DNA from: Symsagittifera roscoffensis | Lineage: Eukaryota > Xenacoelomorpha > Acoela > Convolutidae | DNA length: 64,000 nucleotides | NCBI RefSeq assembly: GCF_963678635.1 | Contig: NC_087068.1 | Span: 55,770,467 to 55,834,466, forward strand | Direction of reading: 5' to 3' | Part shown: piece by piece, positions 56,061-64,000 of the stretch | How positions within the stretch are numbered: the first letter of the stretch is position 1 | How the letters are laid out: each line of letters begins with the position of its first letter | Program-made: the position numbers and the translations under genes | Notes under the pieces: generated by a model | Database searches by the model: none | Told to the model about the DNA's origin: nothing | What the model saw: the letters and a program-made list of their open reading frames with translations, nothing else

Positions 56061-56320
56061 CCACTCGACTGGTCACCTGTTCCAGTCCAGTCTCCTATTG
56101 GTTCAGCCAAGTGTCCCTGAACCACTCTCCCACTCGGCTGGTCACCTCTTCCAGTCAAGTCTCCTATTGGTTCAGCTCAGTGTCCCTGAACCACTTTCCC
56201 ACTCGGCTGGTCACCTCTTCCAGTCAAGTCTCCTATTGGTTCAGCTCAAGTGTCCCTGAACCACTTTCCCACTCGGCTGGTCACCTCTTCCAGTCAAGTC
56301 TCCTATTGGTCCAGCTAAGT
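56061..56320 (-). repeat. 69-bp tandem repeat, about four copies
   Basis: Units starting CCACTCG(A/G)CTGGTCACC occur at 56,061, 56,130, 56,199 and 56,269. The first is the most diverged and the last is incomplete. Each contains TCTCCTATTGGTTCAGC, with an ATTGG (CCAAT) word. Confidence 0.95.
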
Positions 56321-56781
56321 TCCAAGCTATCTGAAAACCCTTGACAACGCCCCACTTTGGGCACTTTATTCAGTTTACTGGTTTAAATTGCTAGGTTGAT
56401 CGAAACGATCGAACTTGTAAAACAGTATGGGTATACTATTTAATTAATATAAAGGTTTGATCCAACTAATCTGGTGTCAAAGTCACTGTCTTTTTTCGTT
56501 TTATGGTTTTTGTTCCTTTTTCTATTCTTTTTTGGTTTTTGTTTTGCTTTTTGTCTTTTTGCTCGTGTTTTTGTCCCCCTAGTTGCCCCCCTATACTCGG
56601 TTAGCTAAGCCTCGTTCGGAGAGCGCACCAGGAAATTTTCTCGAGTTTTCTTAAAAAGCTATCACGGTACAACCGGAAGGTTTGCACGTTCCTGTCGAAC
56701 CGTACCGCCGGTACTCTAGAATGGGCATTCAGCCCGAAGCTGTCTCAAGTGGGTTCGACTCCGTAGTCTTGATGTCGTAAA

Positions 56782-56796
56782 CACCCAGGAGCGCCA
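56782..56796 (-). other. primer-binding site of element B
   Basis: The sense strand reads TGGCGCTCCTGGGTG, 11 nt after the end of the 5' LTR. It would pair with a tRNA 3' end reading CACCCAGGAGCGCCA. The CACCCAGG..CGCCA pattern resembles tRNA-Asn ends known from animals, with two bases different from the form I remember, so the primer identity is tentative. Confidence 0.7.
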
Positions 56797-56807
56797 TAAA
56801 AACACTA

Positions 56808-57688
56808 TGTAACATTCGTCTACTGCAGTCACACATGAGGCTTAAGAAAAATAGGCCCTATAACCACTGGCTCAAGGGTCAGGGACACTATCTCTTGTGT
56901 TTTCCCACCTCAAGAACGGTCGGAGCCAGTTCGGTTCGCTTGTGACATGAGACTACGACCCGTTACAGCTTAAAGGCTACTACTAAAATATCCCCCCACT
57001 CTAGAATTAGAAACGTCCCCATACTTAGGTCTCTAGATACCCAAAATACATGAACGCCGTTAAAAACCGGGTTGGAACAATCCGTTAGGTTACTTTTTAT
57101 TAGACAGTGTGACTTTGATCCATTTCAGATGGATCAACCTAAAACTCGCCTTACCTCAACATAACAATCATAAAACACACTCTAGAATTTAAATTCGTAC
57201 TCACATATCAGCGCTCTCAAGAGTTGGGAAAATAATCCAGTCAGTAACTAACTCAAGAAATAAATAACTAAGAGAAGTTTAATGTTTTATAGTTTGGACA
57301 GCAAGGATAAGTTCATGCTCTAGAATTTGAGTTCTCTTGGACCGTTGGGACACTCCAGTTGTCCGCCTTTCCGCTGAAGGTTCACTCTGGTCCAACTTTA
57401 GTAATCGCTCTCTCGGGGATACTCTGTCTTCTATTTCAAGTAGGACAGCTCTACTCTCGTTCACTATGATGGAAATTGCGAATAGCAATTTCCCACTCGT
57501 TTTTAATTGACAACTTCCCCGCAATTGTTCTAAAATTGCTCTGATTTCTTTTTCTGATTTTCAGTTATCGCGAGAAAATCGTGCATGACATGTTCCTTTC
57601 GAAATTTTGAAAAATTAAATTTCACTTCAAAATCAAGTATTTTCTGCTCTTCTCAAGGTCAAACTTCCAAATATGACCGACTGGCACA
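56808..57688 (-). repeat. 5' LTR of element B
   Basis: This 881-bp copy has a TATAAAA box at 57,285-57,291 and an AATAAA signal at 57,096-57,101. A splice-donor-like GAG|GTAAGG lies at about 57,157-57,149 (sense strand), downstream of the TATA box. If used, that donor could give a spliced RNA for ORF2. The only difference seen from the 3' LTR is G at 57,274 (T at 35,151). Confidence 0.97.
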
Positions 57689-58336
57689 TTTATTTTTTGT
57701 GTCTGCTTTGCAGTTTGATGGGGCATTTATACCAATGTGTGGTATCCAGTGTTTATCGTGTATATCATAAGTTAATCTTCCGTGTGCGCCGTTGTATGGG
57801 TATTTTTCATCTAATTTTACATGTCCTTGATATCTTTCAAGTTCTGCTTGATGTACAGAATCTGCAAAAACTTGGAAATATACTAGTTTTCTATCTGTGT
57901 TTTTATTTCTTGTGATATTTAGTCCGAGTAACTCATTTTTACAATCTTCGGGATTGAGATGTAAAAGTCGTTCTATATTACTCTGGTAGAATGATTCATG
58001 GTCAAGTCGGTTTTTATTTCCATTTGAAACTTGTGAACAATGTACTTTCTTTTCAGAAAATGTTGCTGTGAATTTATATCCTATAACTGTTGTTGCTCGG
58101 GCTTTTGAGTAAAGTGTTGCGATTACATTTGTAGTTTCTATGGCTTGTGGTTCTGTTTCGCATTGTGATACTTGATTTATTGCATATTTGTGTAGTGTTT
58201 TTTGTTCGTTTTCTTCACAATCGTAATGTGTTACTAATAAATCTTGGGGTCCTGTGCGGGGGGAAGGGTTTATGTTTTCATTTGAGGTTATTAGAAAAAG
58301 GAGTTGGAGAAAAATTAAAATTTTTAGAATATACAT
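57689..58336 (-). pseudogene. element C env, N-terminal part
   Basis: The ATG at 58,336 is followed by a hydrophobic signal-peptide-like segment (YILKILIFLQLLFLITS). A Cys-rich ectodomain start follows, with YDC, SQC, VHC and DC spaced over about 130 residues. The arrangement recalls the N-terminal region of glycoproteins from chuvirus-like viruses that invertebrate retroelements have captured, but this is by eye only. The gene is cut at 57,689 by element B; its frame resumes on the other side at 34,684. It would act at the particle surface and is now disrupted. Confidence 0.65.
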
Positions 58337-59657
58337 GTGTATGACAATCCTGAGTATGGGTTATAAAATGTGATGTAACCAATTGTCTTTTTGGTATATC
58401 TGTCGTATTTGTATATTACTTCAGTTGTTATAAATGGTGGTGGTAGGGATTGAGCTGTTATATTTGGTGGATTTAATGGGTAGGGATGTTGAGTAATGTT
58501 GTTTAATTTAACCGTGATTTCAAATTTTAATGGTAGACTATTTTGTTGGAGTATTTGGATGTTATGAGCACGAATGTCTTCGTGAATGTCTTGTCTATAC
58601 TGTAGTCTGTTTAGTGCCCAATTGTGGAGTCGGTTACTTTCTAGGTGTTGTCCAAATAATGGTGGAGGTGCTGTGAATGTATTCCAGTCTAGTCTTAAAG
58701 GAATATTTGTTGATGATTGTTCTCGATATCTAGCGTCGAGGTTATTTGGGAAATTTAAGTTAAAAGGTGGTGGTGAAATCTGGCTTATTGATGGTGTTGA
58801 TGGTAGTGATAATGTTTCTGGTAGTGATGAGGATGTTGTTGTATCCGTAGAAATATCTATTGGATCATTGACTAAATTTAGTTCACCTTGTGTGAATGAA
58901 TGTGTTGTCCAATATGGTAGTCGTGATGCTTGGTTTGGGGGATTGAAGGGATTTTCACGTATTTGTTCAGATGTTGGTGTTGAACCTAAGTAATCTGAGG
59001 GTAGGCTTGAGGTGCTACGTTGTGAAAGAAGCGTAGGGGTTTCTGGTAATATACCAATGGGGTTTTCTGGAGTATTTTGTGATGGGGATTGAGGTATATC
59101 AAAATGAACTCGGGGAGTTTGAAAATTTCTGTTTCGTCGAGGATGTATAATTTGTCTATTTATTTCGACTGTATTTTGGTTTTGACTAGGATTTCTTTTA
59201 TTCTACTTAATTCTTGTGGTAGTGTTGGGTATAAGTTATATGTTGGTTCGCTTAGAGGTGCTTGTCGTTGAACTGGTTCTAGTGGTTCTGATAAGCGAGC
59301 GTGTCGTTCTTCAAAGGTATATGGGCTATCTTGAAAAGAAATTCGTGTAGATGTTTGAGGATTTTGGGTAGTTGAAGGTGTTGTTGGGTTATCTTGGGAT
59401 GATGTCGGTGAAGACTGACTTTGTGACTGTTGGGTAGCAATTTTTGATAGCTTTTTTGGTCTATTCTTTTAGTGAAAAAGTTTATGTTTATTATAGTATT
59501 CTTCTAAAAAAAGAATTAGAAGAATTGTTGCTAGGGCGAATGTGATGATTGCTTTTTTTATACATTTGCATATTGTCAAGATGAGGGATGATAGAAATGT
59601 TATAAAAATTACAAATAGTAAAAAAATATCGGTTCTACTAAAAATGGTTCGGATCAT
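58324..59657 (-). pseudogene. element C accessory ORF between integrase and env (ORF-X), broken
   Basis: A 62-codon frame at 59,657-59,469 encodes two hydrophobic segments and ends with TAA. The same frame continues immediately as a Gln/Ser/Pro/Thr-rich protein, shifts once near 59,205, and then runs to a stop at 58,324. That stop overlaps the env ATG (58,336) by 13 nt. The C-terminal part has a more ordered look (HNWALNRLQYRQDIHEDI). It may be one membrane-anchored protein with a nonsense and a frameshift mutation, or two small genes. I recognise no family. Confidence 0.5.
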
Positions 59658-60473
59658 TTAGATAAGTTTTGTGAATCGTACCTGTGGATATAGTCAATAG
59701 CTTTTGAAAGTTGGAGGTATAGTTCAAATAGGGAATAGAAAATTTAAAAAATATTGCAAAAAATGATTAAGATTATTACAAAAGATTCAAGGATATCAAA
59801 AGGAAATATTATAAAAGTTTTAAGTATCGTAAAAAATTGTTTGAGGTTTGTGATAATTATAGTGACTGATTGAGAGAAGAGCATTTACGAAATGACTTCT
59901 TGATCGAATATTTTTTGTGGTTTGGGGCAATTTTCAAGTGTGGTCGGATTATTTATTGGTTTTTTGACAAGTGGGTTGAGTTTTGTGAAAAATTGTTGGG
60001 GGCAATTTTTATGGTGATCGGGAGGTCTTCTTTGTCTTTATTTTCATTTGTCAAATGATCTGGGGTTTTGAGATTTTCATACTTTAGGCTAATTAAAATG
60101 GTCGTTCTTTTACTTTAGGCTAATTTAACATATTTGTTTGGGGAGTATTTGAGGGCTGAGTTGGGGAAATGTTGTTGATCTTTGGTTTATTAGATAAGGG
60201 AGGGTTATGATATTATGGTGATATTTATTTTAGTTGTCAAGTTGGAGTGGTTTGCTTATTTTTGACCTGGAGGTCGTAAAGTTATAGTTATAGACATGCC
60301 TGGAGTTTAATATCGTTCGTCTAGTTGGTTTGTGTTAGAGTTAGAGAAGGTGACGGATTGGATGAATCCTATTGGCTAATTATGAACTAAAATCGCTGCG
60401 TGTTTGTCAGCATGTTATTTTGAAAAATGAAAATTCAAAATGTTTCAAAGGTCTAAGATTGTGAAATACAAAA
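59658..60473 (-). other. non-coding region between integrase and ORF-X of element C
   Basis: AT-rich sequence with no supported ORF on the element's sense strand. A short repeated word ACTTTAGGCTAATT occurs near 60,080 and 60,110. It could hold a splice acceptor or promoter for the downstream genes, but nothing decisive is visible. Confidence 0.45.
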
Positions 60474-62530
60474 TTAAAGTTGTTTTTGAAATTCGACTTT
60501 CTTTAATATTTTAGATTGTGGGATGAATAATTTATAATTTATACGTGGTTGATTTCTAAGTCGTGAAGACTCTCTATGTTCTGATTTGTCGATTTGTTCT
60601 TGGGGTATTATTTGTTCTGTCATTTTTCTATTTTTTCTTTCTTTTTGAGATGTATTTTGATCTAGATTTTTTGTATTGTTTTTTGTGGTGGTTGATTTTG
60701 TTATTTGGTTTTTGAGGTGAAAATCTTTTTGTTCCTTTGTTGTATTTTCCGTATGTGGGTTATTTTGAATAACTTTTAAACCTGTAAAAGAATATAATTG
60801 AGTTAGTTCGCGGAGTGCGTATTCTTTTGGATAATAAGGTAATAGGTTATTTCGGTGTTGAACGATTTCTTTTTTGTCTGTGACATCAGTGGGTTTTGCA
60901 ATTATTTGGTATGGTCCTTTACGAAGGGGTTGTAATTTTTTAGAAATTCCTTTTTGAGTATTAAAATTGGGTATTAAAACAAATGTTCCAATTTTTAAAT
61001 CGGAGGCTAGTGTAAAGCGTGAATTTATTTGTTCATTAATGTTTTGCCTTTGTAACAACTTTTTTGTTACTTTTTGGTAAATTTCATTGTGTTTTTTATC
61101 TCTGTTTAAAATCCATTCGGTGTGTGTACCGGAGGCTAATTTAAGAATTTGTGGGTGATGAAAATGATCTTCATCGTGTGTATGTAAAGGTAGGTTATAA
61201 CAAATTGAGTCTTTATTTGGTTGACAATAACCTTGTGCGTTTTTATGAGAGTTTGCTGTAAACATTATTGGTTTGCGTGGCTTTTGGTTAAAAACCATTT
61301 CATATGGTGACATTCCTAGAGTTGTCGTGATTTGTGAATTATATGCTAGGGGAAATAATTTTACATCTGCTGACCATTCAGTATATCTTGTATCATTTCC
61401 ATTGATGATACATCTAAGATATTCTTGTAGTGAACGGTTCATACCTTCGACTAAGCCGTTTGTCCAAGGTGCGTGAGATGTACGTGGTTTGTGTTTGATG
61501 TTATATAGATGACATAGTGTGATGATTTCATTATTGATGAATTCTGTACCGTTGTCTGTAACTAAAATTTCTGGTAGTCCGAATTTAGCTATCCAGTGTT
61601 CATAGAGTGTTGTGTAAGCGTAATAAGCGTTACAATGTGGTACTGGGTTAAGTGCTACATAATGTGTAAACGCGTCAACAATTACCATAATGTAGGAGTT
61701 TCCTTCGGATGAGGGTGAAATTGGTCCTTTTGTATCAAAGGAGATACGGTGGTTAAAGTACAAACTTTGTCCTTTAAAGTCTTGTTTTTGTGCTATTTGT
61801 TTTTGATTTGGATAAGGTTTATTTAGTTGACTTACTATACAATCATTGCATAGTACTTTTATCCAAATTGGTGCATTTGGGAAATAAAAGTTTTGTATGA
61901 AATTTGAATATGTTTTCTCTGATCCAGAGTGTCCTTTAATATTTTGTGTATGTGAAATATTAAAAGCTATAAGAATCATACTTAAAGGGAGACAGGGAAC
62001 TGTTGATTCATTTAATTGGTATTCTAGGAGGTTTGTGTTTTCATTAATTGTTGTATTATTAAATTTTCGAAAATATCGGAGGAGTGTTTTATTTCCTAAA
62101 ATTGTGGTATCTGCTTTTACGGGTTTAGTTTTATATTTGTGCCATGATTTTAGTTGTCTAATTACTGGGTCAAGATTTTGATATTGTTTCAAAGTATTAA
62201 TTGTAATTTTATCTGTTGGGGGGAGAAAAATGTTTGCAATTTCTAATTTAGATAAAGGAATTGTATCAAGTGGGTCATGGAGGTCAAATACTTGATTTAT
62301 TGTGTATTTTGAATCGTTTGTTTGTGGTCCTGATAAATTTATTTTATCAGTTAGGTTTTCTTTTTCAATTAATGGAAAAAGGTCTTTTTTATGCGAGTGT
62401 TGTTTTACTCTTTTTTGTTGGGTGTTATTTTTTATCCATTGTGAGTATGGAATTGGTTTAAAAGTTGATGTTCCAAGTAGATCAACTTCGTAGTGGTTAT
62501 TTTGACAATCTAAATAAAGTGGAAAGTGTT
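60474..62530 (-). pseudogene. element C integrase part of pol
   Basis: The frame is open from a frameshift near 62,520-62,545 to the stop at 60,474, about 685 codons. A zinc-type region with HTQNIKGH and CNDC lies near 61,950-61,840. A DDE core follows, with SFDTKG near 61,740, VTDNGTEF near 61,555 and VEGMNR near 61,440. A basic, low-complexity C-terminus ends the protein. It continues the RT-RNase H frame of the same polyprotein but is out of phase with it, so a single-base-type lesion separates them. Motifs are intact otherwise. Confidence 0.8.
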
Positions 62531-64000
62531 GTAGATTTATTTATCTGTGATTGTTCAACGTCAGTTTTCACTGCATATTTGCATTCTAGTCGGGGTGATG
62601 TTTCGTTTTCTGCAAGGTAGAATTTTATATTTTTGGGTATTTCTACTGTAGTTTTACGTGTAAGTAATTCAGGTGGTGTATTTCGACTTAATGTGTCTGG
62701 TAATGCAAGATTTTTTCCTGCTGTCCAAACTATATGTAAGTTTGGAAATTTCATTAGAACTAATTGAAATCTATAAACTCGGTGATTTGGGTTGGATTTT
62801 TGTGTGAAGAGAAAAATGATTGGTTTGTGATCTGTGAATAGAACTGTTGGATGTTTTGATCCAAGTATCAGAAATTCATATTCTGTAAGTGTATAGATTA
62901 TGGCTGTACATTCTCTCATTAGGGTTGAGAGTCTTAGCTCTGCTTGAGTGAATAATCGAGAATTTGCTGATATAAGGTTCATTTTGTTTGTACCATTATG
63001 TGATTGTAATAACGCTGCGCCGATGCCAAAGTTCGAAGCATCGCACATTGCGTAGAATGGTTGATTTGGATCTGGAATTGTATTCGAAATTTGTTCAGTT
63101 AGAAGTTTTTTAATTTCTTCAAATCGTGCTTGATGCTCTGTATTCCATTCAAAATTATTTTGTTGTCTAAGTATATTATCGAATGGTCTTAGGTATAATT
63201 GCATTTTATAGACATATTTACTTAAAAAATTTAACATTCCAAGGAATTCTTGGATTTTCTTTTTGTTTGTTGGTGGTTGTAGTTTTTGAATAGCATCAAT
63301 GCGTAATTTTAATGGGGTGATTGTTTTTCTTTCTATATTATGTCCTAAGAATTTTACTCGTGTTAAAAAGAAGTGTGATTTATCGGGGGCGGCCTTCAGA
63401 TTTTCGTTCTGAAGTATTTGGTGATATTGTTCTAAAACATTGAACATTTCTTCTTTAGTCTGTGATTGCATAAAAACATCGTCTAAATAGGTGATTGCGT
63501 TTTTCTTGAGTATTAGTGGTCGAAAAATTTTGCTCATAAAAGCTGAAAATGCTGCTGGTCCTATGGATGTTCCATAGAATAAGCGGTTGAATTCATACTG
63601 TTGGTTTCCAATAACAAATTGTGTTAAACGTCGCGATTGTTCATCTAATGGCATTTGATTGTATGCACTATTCATATCTGCGGTTGTAAAGTATTTTCCG
63701 TTTATTTTTGTTAAAATAACTTGTATTGGTTCAATAGGCCAATTACACTTTGATTCATCTATGAGTGAGTTGAGATATCTAGCGTCGAGAACGATTTTTA
63801 ATGATTCTCCTTTGGCTAGAATGATAACAGGGTTGATAAATGTGTTACCTTTTGGTTGTTCTTCTTTATTTACTGGTGATATAATGTTGTATTGTTCTAA
63901 AATGTCGAGTAATCTGTTCACTTTATCGTGTAAGTGAATTGGTACTTTACTTGCTCTTTGTTTTTTGAAAACTGCGTCTGGTTTTAATGGGAGATGTAGT
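62497..64000 (-). pseudogene. element C reverse transcriptase and RNase H (partial at window edge)
   Basis: The open frame runs in from the right edge of the window, so the N-terminus and any protease lie outside. It shows a Ty3/gypsy-type RT: LDARYLN, the palm motif FTTADMNSAYNQMPL, YLDD at 63,489-63,478, and FLGMLNFLSKY. RNase H follows, with AMCDASNFGIGAAL, LMRECTAI and FTDHKPI. It ends at a premature stop at 62,497 after a frameshift; the other frame continues into integrase. Marked as pseudogene only for that single lesion. Confidence 0.85.

Larger units (their letters stand above)
54206..56807 (-). other. 5' leader of element B (non-coding, repeat-rich)
   Basis: A 2.6-kb untranslated stretch lies between primer-binding site and Gag. 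It contains a 14-bp minisatellite (54,490-55,195), a 69-bp tandem repeat (56,061-56,320), and a G-rich purine zone on the sense strand at about 55,745-55,850. No protein-coding signal is seen; frames through the repeats are repeat artefacts. An unusually long leader would be a natural place for packaging or translation-control signals, but none is proven. Confidence 0.7.
34685..57688 (-). mobile_element. element B: intact-looking 23-kb giant Ty3/gypsy-like retroelement
   Basis: It is bounded by two 881-bp LTRs beginning TGTGCC and ending GTTACA on the sense strand. Sense order is 5' LTR, primer-binding site, 2.6-kb repeat-rich leader, ORF1 (Gag-Pol plus macro-like domain, 2,935 aa), 522-bp spacer, ORF2 (2,959 aa), polypurine tract and 3' LTR. 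Both ORFs are uninterrupted and the LTRs differ at one position seen (35,151 versus 57,274), so the insertion is very recent. It sits in env of element C in the same orientation. The flanks share only TTT, shorter than the 4-6 bp duplication usual for the group. Confidence 0.95.
30896..64000 (-). mobile_element. element C: env-bearing Ty3/gypsy-like retroelement, interrupted by B
   Basis: Minus-strand order is RT-RNase H, integrase, an S/P-rich accessory ORF, env, and a second accessory ORF. The element extends past the right window edge, so Gag, protease and the 5' LTR are not visible. The left boundary is unresolved. It is interrupted from 34,685 to 57,688 by element B. Its base composition (very AT-rich) differs sharply from that of B. 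Few lesions are visible, indicating a fairly young insertion. Confidence 0.85.

Noticed and set aside
54490-56320. Tandem repeats as a CRISPR array
   Set aside because: The units are contiguous with no unique spacers, and the context is a eukaryotic LTR element.
56735-56800. tRNA-like words (GGGTTCGACTCC ... CAGGAGCGCCA)
   Set aside because: The arms do not pair into a cloverleaf; the 3' end is explained as the primer-binding site.

Overview
This window is eukaryotic, AT-rich and almost entirely mobile DNA. I see no host single-copy gene, rRNA, tRNA gene, operon or CRISPR array. The element types (Ty3/gypsy-like elements with CX2CX4HX4C Gag knuckles, plus an env-bearing relative) suggest an invertebrate. 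My impression is a nematode, perhaps near Caenorhabditis, but that rests on remembered family resemblance and not on a diagnostic host gene.

Three retroelements make up most of the window. Element A (about 2,655-17,626, + strand, possibly with its leader in 1-2,654) is a decayed giant Ty3/gypsy-like element. Its Gag-Pol reading frame is broken by frameshifts, a perfect 777-bp tandem duplication and an internal deletion of about 2.9 kb. A second, equally long reading frame (ORF2) follows it. Element B (34,685-57,688, - strand) is a complete-looking relative of 23,004 bp. It has two 881-bp LTRs (one difference seen), a primer-binding site, a polypurine tract, a 2,935-aa Gag-Pol ORF and a separate 2,959-aa ORF2, both uninterrupted. 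Element C (about 30,896-64,000, - strand, running off the right edge) is an AT-rich, env-bearing Ty3/gypsy element. B has inserted into the env gene of C.

The most interesting content is the cargo of the A/B family. ORF1 is a normal Gag-PR-RT-RNaseH-IN polyprotein with an extra C-terminal domain that reads like a macro domain of the TARG1/Poa1 type. ORF2 has an N-terminal coiled coil, a canonical SGNH/GDSL-hydrolase domain (GDSL Ser, GTND Asn, D-x2-H), a second degenerate SGNH-like domain (GSD, GMND, GDDH) and about 1,900 residues I do not recognise. Near the 3' end of ORF1, A and B share a nearly invariant nucleotide block: a GNRA-type hairpin, a polypurine-tract-like decamer and a second hairpin. 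The decamer occurs four times in the sense strand of B, once at the true PPT position.

The 17.6-30.9 kb interval between A and C is non-coding. It holds a decayed head-to-tail array of a roughly 1.6-1.9 kb repeat (four copies), other diverged local duplications and several hairpins. In C, pol is open except for one frameshift. An S/P-rich ORF with hydrophobic N-terminal segments, env and a second accessory ORF follow pol with overlapping ends. Env has one in-frame stop besides the B insertion.
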